From Lactobacillus sp. (GTDB lineage Bacteria; Bacillota; Bacilli; Lactobacillales; Lactobacillaceae), in assembly GCA_022651245.1 (NCBI GenBank), contig JALCQM010000014.1, positions 1 through 64,000 on the forward strand: DNA of 64,000 bases, read 5' to 3'. The position numbers and the translations under genes are program-made. This document shows positions 54,513-62,818 of the stretch, piece after piece; position 1 is the first letter of the stretch; every line of letters starts with the position of its first letter. The notes beneath the pieces were generated by a model that made no database searches, was not told the origin of the DNA, and worked only from the letters and a program-made list of their open reading frames with translations.

Positions 54513-54854
54513 ATGGCACTCGCAACAACTGGGTCAGCCCAAGGCGACCCGAAGACGTATCAGATCAGCGCACAAGTGAAGCGGTACACCTTGATGGACT
54601 TAGGTTTTACCAAGACTAAAAACGGCAACTTCCAACTGGAGCGCTCGCTGGATCCGAATTCACCGTTTACGGCGGCCAATAAGTTGAAGATCACATTCAA
54701 AGCCGACCTATCCGCTTTTCAAATGAGCGTAACGACCGGCAACGGGTTGAAGGCGCTCAACATTTTTAAAGACGCTAGAAACGCCGATAATGTGGAACAG
54801 TATCATTACATCATCGCCGAGCTGATCGAGCGGCAGGTGCTCGAAGACCTGTAG
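54513..54854 (+). CDS. DUF1831 family protein
   Basis: A 113-residue soluble protein belonging, as far as I recall, to DUF1831, a small family largely confined to lactobacilli and relatives. Its segments are KTYQISAQVKRYTLMDLGFTKTKNGNF and LERSLDPNSPFTAANKLKITF. No catalytic motif is visible. GGAGGGG lies 6 nt before ATG 54513. It is placed between a cysteine desulfurase and mnmA, so a sulfur-transfer accessory role is conceivable, but unproven. Confidence 0.85.
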   Translation: MALATTGSAQGDPKTYQISAQVKRYTLMDLGFTKTKNGNFQLERSLDPNSPFTAANKLKITFKADLSAFQMSVTTGNGLKALNIFKDARNADNVEQYHYIIAELIERQVLEDL

Positions 54855-54909
54855 GCGACACCACTGCCAATTGGCGCGCCAGGTACTGGTGGGTGAAAAG
54901 CCCGGTGTC

Positions 54910-54942
54910 ATAGGCCGCAACGAATGGTTGCGGCCTATTTTT
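54910..54942 (+). terminator. Terminator after the DUF1831 gene
   Basis: A perfect 12-bp stem (54910-54921 with 54927-54938) with a 5-nt loop and T-run. Confidence 0.9.
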
Positions 54943-54998
54943 GCGGGATTTTTTTGACGCTCACAGGCGAGTAGGGTATCTTTAAGACCGCAAAGGGG

Positions 54999-55535
54999 AT
55001 GAGGAACTTGTTAAAAATTGGGGCATTGATCCGCACTGAGCGCGAACGGGTGGGTTTGTCGCAAAGTGAATTGGCAGCCCAACTGCAGGTGACGCGCCAA
55101 ACCGTTTCGAAGTGGGAATTGGACAAGAGTTATCCCGATGTGGCGATGTTAGTCACGTTGGCGCAAACGTTGCATTGTGACGTCCGCGTGCTTTTGGGGA
55201 TGAAGCAAAAGCAACCCTTGCGGCATTGGTTTCAGTGGCGCAAAGAAGACAAAGAGGTCAAATGGTACGCTGGCGGTCAAGAGCGGCGGCGGGTGGCGGT
55301 AGCCTTATTAGCCGAAATGTTGCCGTTATTGCCACCAGAGCAAGCAGCACTGAAACAAGTTTTGCAAAAGCAGTATGCCCTGTTAATGGCGGATGGCACA
55401 TCGGTACCGTATATTTTAATGGCGATGAATGTGGAAGTCGCAGGGGTGATGCACAAAGAACACTTGATGTTGTCGCCACAAGCTGAGGCGTTATATCAGC
55501 GGCTCATGCGCCTGAGCAATATTCGCTATCGGTGA
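54999..55535 (+). CDS. XRE family transcriptional regulator
   Basis: A helix-turn-helix DNA-binding domain of the Cro/cI type fills residues about 8-65 (IRTERERVGLSQSELAAQLQVTRQTVSKWE, then SYPDVAMLVTLAQTL). The C-terminal 110 residues are soluble and helical, without a recognised ligand domain. Start alternatives: ATG 54999 lies right against AAAGGGG; TTG 55008 has better spacing. The targets are unknown; it stands alone between two terminated units. 178 residues from the ATG. Confidence 0.88.
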   Translation: MRNLLKIGALIRTERERVGLSQSELAAQLQVTRQTVSKWELDKSYPDVAMLVTLAQTLHCDVRVLLGMKQKQPLRHWFQWRKEDKEVKWYAGGQERRRVAVALLAEMLPLLPPEQAALKQVLQKQYALLMADGTSVPYILMAMNVEVAGVMHKEHLMLSPQAEALYQRLMRLSNIRYR

Positions 55536-55554
55536 TACTTATTTTTTGTGAGTG

Positions 55555-55582
55555 TTGCAACCCACATTGAGATTGGTATAAT
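55555..55582 (+). promoter_or_regulatory. mnmA promoter
   Basis: TTGCAA (55555-55560), 16 bp, TATAAT (55577-55582) with TG-G in front. Confidence 0.65.
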
Positions 55583-55603
55583 GAAAGATACTGGAATTCA
55601 TGA

Positions 55604-56767
<1,164 letters not shown>

Positions 56768-56774
56768 TGCTTAC

Positions 56775-56800
56775 GGTCCGCGATGGCGGACCTTTTTTTT
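56775..56800 (+). terminator. Terminator after mnmA
   Basis: GGTCCGC (56775-56781), GATG loop, GCGGACC (56786-56792), then eight T. Confidence 0.9.
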
Positions 56801-56810
56801 CGTGTCCTGA

Positions 56811-56851
56811 ATTGCAATTTACAGGTAGTGCGCCTATACTTTGCATTGCAA
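56811..56851 (+). promoter_or_regulatory. Promoter of the PadR operon with repeated ATTGCAA
   Basis: TTGCAA (56812-56817), 17 bp, TATACT (56835-56840). ATTGCAAT at 56811-56818 and ATTGCAA at 56845-56851 flank the -10, 34 bp apart. A PadR repressor could bind here and regulate itself. Confidence 0.55.
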
Positions 56852-56867
56852 GGTAGGAGGGGAAAGG

Positions 56868-57209
56868 ATGGCGAAGATCCCGTCACAACTCTTAAAGGGG
56901 ACCCTAGAAGGGGCGCTACTTTTGATCATTGCGCGTGGTGAAACCTATGGTTACGCGGTACAAACGACATTAGCCGAGTTAGGCTTTGGGACGGTTCCTG
57001 AAGGGACGATCTATCCATTGTTATTGAAGATGCAAAAGCAAGGTTTGATCGCGGCTGAACGGCATGCCTCTAAAACTGGACCAGACCGTAAATATTATCA
57101 CCTGACTGCAGCAGGGCAAACGGCAATCGCCAGTTTTGTCCCGCGGTGGCAGCAGTTGGCACAGGCAATGGCACGCTTGGTGGAGGCGAAAGATGAAACG
57201 AGTCAATGA
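56868..57209 (+). CDS. PadR family transcriptional regulator
   Basis: A winged-helix repressor type of 113 residues: LLKGTLEGALLLIIARGETYGYAVQTTLAELG, then GTIYPLLLKMQKQGLIAAER and KYYHLTAAGQTAI. Small PadR proteins of this group usually control the membrane protein gene that follows them; here the next gene overlaps by 17 bp. GTAGGAGGGG precedes ATG 56868. Confidence 0.92.
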   Translation: MAKIPSQLLKGTLEGALLLIIARGETYGYAVQTTLAELGFGTVPEGTIYPLLLKMQKQGLIAAERHASKTGPDRKYYHLTAAGQTAIASFVPRWQQLAQAMARLVEAKDETSQ

Positions 57210-57954
57210 TCAACACTTAGCACAGTTGCATGGCCTAGATCATGCGTACATGGACACTTTGATCACGTATTTGCGCCGAGATTGGGGTAAAGATCCGCAG
57301 GCCATCGAAAGTGTGATTCAAGACCTCTTGGAAGGTGCGCTCACTGCGAGCCAATCAGGCGTGTCGGCCAAGGGGTATTTTGGGGCTGATCCACAGGTTG
57401 CGGCTGATGCGATTCTTGCGGAGTTGCCTCGGCGCACCGCAGCCCAATGGCGTCAATTGTTATGGCCGCTCGCCAACTTTTATTTAGCGTTTGCGTTTTT
57501 GGAGGGGCTGTTGCGCCAACCAATGCGGTGGACGCTTGGTGATTTGCGGTTACTCGTGATCCCGTTTGTCATGGTGGCAACAACATGGTTTTTCCGGGGT
57601 ATTAGCTTTAACCGCTTGAATCAGCGGACGAAACGGCGCGTCTTGGTGGGGATGGTGCTTTTTTTAGCGATTCCTTTAGTGGATGGTTTCGTTGGGGAAG
57701 TCATCACCTTTCCGTCATTGCCTGCTAATGCGCTACTAGGGGTGATCGCGCTGATGCTAGTTTGGGACCTGGCGGCTTGGCGCAAGCGTCGAGATGCCGC
57801 CTGGTGGGTTGGCGTCTGGGGCGTTTTGGCCGCAACTGTGGTGATCAGTCAGTGGTCTGTGGCCAATGGGCTGTTAGTCTTGATCGCCGCTGTGAACATC
57901 GGGTTATGGCTCGCGGCGTTGTTGGTCACGCAGGTCGCGGACGTGGCGGTATGA
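57193..57954 (+). CDS. Multi-pass membrane protein with an N-terminal helical domain, partner of PadR
   Basis: The first 80 residues form a soluble helical domain resembling the HAAS/DUF1700-type segment often found after PadR genes (HAYMDTLITYLRRDWGKDPQAIESVIQDLLEGALTAS). Six or so membrane helices follow (for example RVLVGMVLFLAIPLVDGFVG). It ends at a Val-rich C-terminus. TGGAGGCG lies 8 nt before ATG 57193. The function is unknown; the pair may sense envelope state. 253 residues. Confidence 0.8.
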   Translation: MKRVNDQHLAQLHGLDHAYMDTLITYLRRDWGKDPQAIESVIQDLLEGALTASQSGVSAKGYFGADPQVAADAILAELPRRTAAQWRQLLWPLANFYLAFAFLEGLLRQPMRWTLGDLRLLVIPFVMVATTWFFRGISFNRLNQRTKRRVLVGMVLFLAIPLVDGFVGEVITFPSLPANALLGVIALMLVWDLAAWRKRRDAAWWVGVWGVLAATVVISQWSVANGLLVLIAAVNIGLWLAALLVTQVADVAV

Positions 57955-58051
57955 CGAACGTCGCTTGACGCTGTTGAGCGCATTTTACGGCGCGGGGATG
58001 ATTGGACTCGTCGTGGTGGAATGGTCTACCTGCAATCATGGTTTAGACAGC

Positions 58052-58078
58052 GGCTTTTGACGTCGCCTTTTTGGAGCT
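58052..58078 (+). terminator. Probable terminator of the PadR operon
   Basis: GCGGC, 7-nt loop, GTCGC with a wobble pair, then CTTTTT. The wider gap 57955-58242 otherwise shows only another short AGGCC/GGCCT hairpin near 58107-58137. Confidence 0.4.
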
Positions 58079-58231
58079 GTTCGCTGTCGTGAGTTAACGA
58101 TTTCGTGAAGCATAGAGGCCTAGACATGAGCGGCCTTTAGGTGAATTAGCTGAAGACAGTTTTTGATATTGGTCTACTAATGTAAAAAGTTTGTAAAAGT
58201 TTATGTAAGGGGTTCCATTTACGGCAAAAGC

Positions 58232-58240
58232 TGGTATACT
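58232..58240 (+). promoter_or_regulatory. Extended -10 promoter of the structured RNA
   Basis: TG-G-TATACT (58232-58240). No good -35 box is seen at 17 bp. Confidence 0.5.
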
Positions 58241-58242
58241 GA

Positions 58243-58616
58243 CCTTAGCTTATACAGCTGGGTATGGTGGTGGCCACTCCATATGCTTTCCCAGTTGTAA
58301 CAGTGGGGGTACCAGTCGATGATCCTTGTCGGCCTCCACACACGCTAAGGGATAAATCCTGAAAATGGCCTAGAACTGATTGGGCACAGGCGAGACATCT
58401 GGTAGTACGACCCTCATGGCGGGACCAACCCGCGTGAGGCCGCTGTTATCCAAGCCCTGAGCGTCAACTCAGGCACCGTAACCAAAGCTTTTCGCGGTTC
58501 GGCAACCGCGCCTCTTCATTTGGGGAATCGCCTGGGACACGTTTGGGGAGACCTGACGTGTCTTTGTTGTACGCAAAAAGACGCCACCAGAAAAATTCTG
58601 GTGACGTTTTTTTTGC
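58243..58616 (+). ncRNA. Structured non-coding RNA of unassigned class, about 370 nt
   Basis: No convincing reading frame fills this stretch, yet it has a promoter-like element, dense base-pairing potential and a strong terminator. CCTTAGC (58243-58249) pairs with GCTAAGG (58344-58350) and encloses two hairpins: CAGCTGGG (58255-58262) with CCCAGTTG (58290-58297), and GTGGGGG (58303-58309) with CCTCCAC (58333-58339). Downstream hairpins are CCTCA-GCGGG/CCCGC-TGAGG (58412-58439), CCTGAG/CTCAGG (58456-58473), CGCGGTT/AACCGCG (58493-58510), GACACGT/ACGTGTC (58536-58562) and the terminator. The landmark sequences of RNase P, tmRNA, SRP RNA, T-box and common riboswitches that I know are absent. It could be a known class that I fail to recall, or a long leader peptide-free regulator. 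Confidence 0.6.
58580..58616. terminator. Bidirectional terminator
   Basis: ACG-CACCAG on the left and CTGGTG-ACG on the right around AAAAATT, with eight T after it and an A-run before it. It ends the structured RNA and the convergent small gene. Confidence 0.88.
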
Positions 58617-58618
58617 GC

Positions 58619-58834
58619 TCAATGATTGGCTTCAAAAACCGCGATATCCTGCCAGCCCGTGATTTGGTGGACGTTGGCGATGAAGGTGTTGGGCGCGGCG
58701 AGTGACAAGCAAGACCAGTGGTTGCCTTCAGTTTCAAGCCACTTGCCAAGTGTCGAAAGTTCTGGGTAATCGGTAAAGTGGTGTTCAGTGGCCACTCGGA
58801 TCTGCACATTATGACGACGGTGAATACGGATCAT
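58619..58834 (-). CDS. Small uncharacterised protein, 71 residues
   Basis: A minus-strand gene with AAGGGAG about 8 nt before its ATG and a shared terminator directly after its stop. The product (start MIRIHRRHNVQIRVATEHHF) is soluble, rich in His and Trp, with no motif I recognise. The C-terminus is TGWQDIAVFEANH. Overlapping frames on either strand lack a ribosome-binding site, so this frame is preferred. Confidence 0.6.
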   Translation of the reverse strand: MIRIHRRHNVQIRVATEHHFTDYPELSTLGKWLETEGNHWSCLSLAAPNTFIANVHQITGWQDIAVFEANH

Positions 58835-59055
58835 GGCATTTTCTCCCTTGGGTGATGACTATAGTGTATCTGAAAAAAGGCTGGGTTCTGCGCAAAAAGC
58901 TTAAAATTGACACCGAATTTAGTCGGTGCGTGCGGCTGCGTGAAATCATTCGGGTGCCTACTTCGCCGCGATTACCATGATTATCCTGTCGGAGCGGTTG
59001 AATTCAAGGGTCAAAATCGCGATAATGAAAGGTAACATTCAAGGGGGACGCAACG

Positions 59056-59718
59056 GTGACACGATTATACTTTGTTCGACATGGTAAAACAGAATGGAAC
59101 TTGCAAGGGCGCTACCAAGGCGCAAATGGGGATTCGCCGCTATTACCGCAGAGTTATGATCAGATCCACCAGTTGGCCCATTTCTTGAAGCCGGTCCACT
59201 TTGCCCATTGCTATGTCAGTCCACTGCCGCGTGCGCAAACGACCGCCAAGACGTTACTTGCCGACCTAGCACAGGCGATTCCGACAACAACCACCGTCGG
59301 AATGAGAGAGTTCAACCTAGGTAAAATGGAAGGCATGAAGTTCACCGAGGTGGCGAAGAAATATCCGCAGGAGCTGCATGATTTTCGAACGGCGCCTGGT
59401 GATTATGATCCTTCCAAAATTGCTGGCGAAAGCTTTCCGGAGTTGATCGCCCGAATGCAGCCTGTCGTGTTAGATGCGGTCCAGCAAGACCAAACCGGTC
59501 AGGCGAACCTCCTTTTCATCAGCCATGGTGCCGCGTTGGTGGCGCTGATTCAAAGTCTACTAGGCACGCCGATCAAAGACTTGCGCAAAGACGGGGGCTT
59601 GACCAATAGTAGTGTGACAATTCTAGAAACGCACGGGACGCAGCTGCCGTTCAAGTTGATCAAGTGGAATGATACCGAGTTTTTGACGAAGAAGCTCGAT
59701 CCGACAGACACGATTTAA
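59056..59718 (+). CDS. Histidine phosphatase (phosphoglycerate mutase-like)
   Basis: A 2H phosphatase of the cofactor-dependent mutase superfamily. The RHG motif FVRHGKTEWN at residues 6-15 has the phospho-acceptor His, SPLPRAQTTAKTL follows, and FISHGAAL holds the second His. 220 residues suits a broad-specificity phosphatase rather than the glycolytic mutase. It begins at GTG 59056 after AAGGGGG. It is 11 bp before the TPR gene. Confidence 0.92.
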   Translation: MTRLYFVRHGKTEWNLQGRYQGANGDSPLLPQSYDQIHQLAHFLKPVHFAHCYVSPLPRAQTTAKTLLADLAQAIPTTTTVGMREFNLGKMEGMKFTEVAKKYPQELHDFRTAPGDYDPSKIAGESFPELIARMQPVVLDAVQQDQTGQANLLFISHGAALVALIQSLLGTPIKDLRKDGGLTNSSVTILETHGTQLPFKLIKWNDTEFLTKKLDPTDTI

Positions 59719-59729
59719 AGGAGGTCGTT

Positions 59730-60398
59730 ATGAGTCAACAGAATATGATCACCCAGTTCAATGACGGCAAGCATGATGAGGCGATCCACCGCGCCGTTCA
59801 AGCCATCGATGAGCACCCTAAAGACCCCAAACGGTACGCGACGCTAGCCACCATGTTGATCGCGATCAAGGCCTATGATGAAGCCACCCAGCTGTTGCAA
59901 CAGGCGCTAGGCTTGTTCCCAGACGACAAGGAGCTGGTGTATAACTTTGGGCTGTTGCAGTTTGCGCAAGGCAATTGGACCTTAGCCGTGCAATATTTTA
60001 ACCAACTGGCCAAACAGCAAAGTGCGCTGGGCACCGATGCGCAGTACATGATCGCCTTGAGTTATCAGCACGCGGAACAGCCGCAAAAGGCGTTAGCGTT
60101 TGCGTTAACGGCGTACGAGGCCAATCCGGCAAGGCTGGATGCCAGTTTGTTGTGTGCAGAGTTATTGTTGGGGCTGGGGGCGTTTCAGGAAGCAGCAGAG
60201 CGGTTGGCGCCGCAATTACGCACCAAAAACGCGCAAGTCTTGTTTACCTATGGCATGGCCTTGTTAGGCATGGGCCAAGATGGGCAGCAATACCTAGACG
60301 AAGCGAAGCGCCTCGATCCGGATGGCTATGATCAAAAGGCCAACCAAGTACGCGATATCGCCGGATTTTTGAAGCAACAAGGGGTAAGTGATGAGTGA
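59730..60398 (+). CDS. Tetratricopeptide repeat protein
   Basis: A soluble 222-residue protein of stacked helical pairs: repeats start near residues 31 (KDPKRYATLATMLIAIKAYDEATQLLQQAL), 65 and 104. Such proteins act as scaffolds. AAAGGAGG precedes the ATG. It overlaps recD2 by 8 bp, and a TPR gene just before recD2 is a common lactobacillus arrangement. Confidence 0.88.
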   Translation: MSQQNMITQFNDGKHDEAIHRAVQAIDEHPKDPKRYATLATMLIAIKAYDEATQLLQQALGLFPDDKELVYNFGLLQFAQGNWTLAVQYFNQLAKQQSALGTDAQYMIALSYQHAEQPQKALAFALTAYEANPARLDASLLCAELLLGLGAFQEAAERLAPQLRTKNAQVLFTYGMALLGMGQDGQQYLDEAKRLDPDGYDQKANQVRDIAGFLKQQGVSDE

Positions 60399-62787
60399 CG
60401 AACCACAAACCGTCTCCGGGCGGGTCAAAAGTATTTTCTTTCAGAATCCGAATAACTTTTTCAAAATCTTACTGATCACGATCACGGCGACCAACATCAC
60501 TTGGCCAGAAGCTGAAATCGTCGTGACCGGCTCGTTTGGGGACGTGAAAGAAGACGAGACTTACCGGTTTACGGGGCATGTGGTCGACCACCCGAAATAC
60601 GGGCAGCAATTCGCGGCGGATAACTATCAGGTGGAAAAACCTAGCTCGAAACAAGGCTTGATCGGTTATTTGAGCTCTGACAAATTTCCTGGGATCGGCG
60701 AAAAAACAGCGACGAAGATCGTTGACCTGCTAGGGGTGACGGCGATCGATAAGATCTTGAAAAACCCTAGCGTGTTGGTGCCGCTCAAACTCAAGGCGGA
60801 CAAGCAAGCCGTGTTAGTGGATAACCTGAAGGCCAACATGGGCATGGAGCAAGTGATCATCGGGTTGAATGATTACGGCTTTACGGCAAATATGGCGGCG
60901 AAGATCTATCAGCTATATGACACCGATGCCTTAGAGGTGATCGAAGAAAATCCCTACCGCCTGATCGCAGACGTTGAAGGGATCGGCTTTAAGCGGGCAG
61001 ACGCGATCGCCGCGAAGATGCAGGTCGCCGCTGATGCGCCGATCCGGCTGCAAGGGGCGGCGATGGAAGTCCTCAACGAGCTGACAGAAGGTCAAGGCGA
61101 TACCTATGTGGCGCTGGACGTTTTGCTGGACGGCACCATCGGTATGCTAGAAGGGGCGCGTAATCAGGAGATCACGCCGCAGAAGGTGGCGGATGCGATC
61201 GTCGCGTTGGCGCAAGCAAACAAGCTGGTGGCCGAAGAAAAGCGGATCTTCCCTAAGAAATTGTATGACGCCGAATTTGAAATTGCTAACCGCTTGAAGC
61301 GCTTGGGGAGCGCTCTCGATGTCCCTGAAGCCGCAGCGATCACCAAGGCGGTCAAGCGCGTCCAAAAAGCGGCGGGGATCACCTATGATGAGACGCAAAC
61401 CCACGCGATCAGCACGGCGATGCAGTCGGGGATCTTCCTGTTGACTGGGGGCCCTGGTACGGGAAAAACCACCGTGGTCAATGGCATCGTCCGCACATAT
61501 GCCGAGCTTAACGAGCTGTCATTGGACATCAATACCTATAAGGATAAGGAGCAACCTTTCCCAATCATGTTAGCTGCACCCACAGGGAGAGCCGCTAAGC
61601 GCATGACTGAAACGACGAACCTGCCGGCTAGCACGATTCACCGGCTTTTAGGGTTGGCAGTGGATAGTGACGACTATGAGCCGAAGGACTTGCCGGATGG
61701 CTTGTTGATCGTGGACGAAATGTCGATGGTCGACACGTACTTGTTCCGGACCCTTTTGGCTGCGGTCCACCCAGGCATTCGCTTGATTTTAGTCGGGGAT
61801 AAAGACCAGTTGCCTAGCGTGGGGCCAGGACAAGTGTTCGCCGATTTGTTGGCGAGCCAAACCCTACCGGCGCAGGAATTGACCCATATTCACCGCCAAG
61901 ATGCGCAAAGCTCGATCATTACACTAGCCCATGCGATCAATGCTGGCCAGTTGCCGGCAGATTGGCAGCAACCGCGAGCCGACCGCAGCTTTATTTTATG
62001 CCCGCCTAACCAACTCGCTCAGGTCGTCGGGCAGGTGGTAGGCAAAGCGAAGTCGAAATTCACCTTGGCGCAGATGCAGGTGTTAGCGCCGATGTATCGC
62101 GGCGCAGCAGGTATCGATCAGCTCAATAGCCTCTTACAAGACATCGTCAATCCCAAAAAAAGTGACCGCAGCAAAGAAGTCGATTTTGGGGATAAGCATT
62201 ACCGGATCGGCGACAAGGTCTTGCAGCTCGTCAACAATCCAGAACAAAACGTCTTCAACGGCGAGATCGGGATCGTCACCGGGATCATCCCGGCCAAAGA
62301 AGCACCGTCCAAGACGGATGAGTTGGTTTTAGATTTTGACGGGAACGAGTTGACCTATAAGCGTTCTGATTTCAGTAAATTAACCTTGGCATATGCCACC
62401 TCGATCCATAAGGCGCAAGGTAGTGAGTTTGATTTGGTGATCCTGCCCTTGACGCTGGGCAGTCGGCGGATGTTGCGGCGAAACTTACTGTATACCGCCG
62501 TGACCCGGGCCAGCCGCTCATTAGTGTTGTTGGGCGATCCGCGGGCGTTCGAGTACGCCGTGGAAAGTCTGGCTGATAACCGCAAGACTCGGCTCGTGGC
62601 GCGTTTGCAGGCGGTGTTAGAAACGGTTGACAGTCCCGAAGGTGTCTTGGATAATAAGCATACTGATAATACGCCTGAAGCACACGTCTTAACGGCAGCG
62701 TTGATCGCCAGCCAGACCATCGATCCGATGATCGGGATGGGCGATTCTCGGCCGCAAGATTTTGCCGGCGCCAAGACCACGAACTGA
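60391..62787 (+). CDS. recD2: RecD2-type ATP-dependent DNA helicase
   Basis: A superfamily 1B 5'-3' helicase working without RecBC. It has an N-terminal OB-like and helix-hairpin-helix region (FPGIGEKTATKIVDLLGV at about 93), Walker A GGPGTGKTT from residue 353, Walker B LLIVDEMSMVD, a GDKDQLPSVGPGQV motif III and the C-terminal TSIHKAQGSEFDLVILPL. ATG 60391 is preferred over GTG 60388, with AAGGGG upstream. 798 residues is normal for RecD2. Confidence 0.95.
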   Translation: MSDEPQTVSGRVKSIFFQNPNNFFKILLITITATNITWPEAEIVVTGSFGDVKEDETYRFTGHVVDHPKYGQQFAADNYQVEKPSSKQGLIGYLSSDKFPGIGEKTATKIVDLLGVTAIDKILKNPSVLVPLKLKADKQAVLVDNLKANMGMEQVIIGLNDYGFTANMAAKIYQLYDTDALEVIEENPYRLIADVEGIGFKRADAIAAKMQVAADAPIRLQGAAMEVLNELTEGQGDTYVALDVLLDGTIGMLEGARNQEITPQKVADAIVALAQANKLVAEEKRIFPKKLYDAEFEIANRLKRLGSALDVPEAAAITKAVKRVQKAAGITYDETQTHAISTAMQSGIFLLTGGPGTGKTTVVNGIVRTYAELNELSLDINTYKDKEQPFPIMLAAPTGRAAKRMTETTNLPASTIHRLLGLAVDSDDYEPKDLPDGLLIVDEMSMVDTYLFRTLLAAVHPGIRLILVGDKDQLPSVGPGQVFADLLASQTLPAQELTHIHRQDAQSSIITLAHAINAGQLPADWQQPRADRSFILCPPNQLAQVVGQVVGKAKSKFTLAQMQVLAPMYRGAAGIDQLNSLLQDIVNPKKSDRSKEVDFGDKHYRIGDKVLQLVNNPEQNVFNGEIGIVTGIIPAKEAPSKTDELVLDFDGNELTYKRSDFSKLTLAYATSIHKAQGSEFDLVILPLTLGSRRMLRRNLLYTAVTRASRSLVLLGDPRAFEYAVESLADNRKTRLVARLQAVLETVDSPEGVLDNKHTDNTPEAHVLTAALIASQTIDPMIGMGDSRPQDFAGAKTTN

Positions 62788-62818
62788 TGTACGCAACTAA
62801 AAGGAGTGAAAGTCGGCG

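Noticed and set aside
58243-58616. RNase P RNA, tmRNA, SRP RNA or 6S RNA
   Set aside because: The GAGGAAAGTCC block of RNase P, the tRNA-like ends of tmRNA, the GGAAG/GCAG SRP apical motif and the long 6S rod are not seen.
58516-58809. Minus-strand open frame of 97 codons
   Set aside because: It covers the terminator and end of the structured RNA in another frame than the 71-residue gene, which has the better ribosome-binding site and start.
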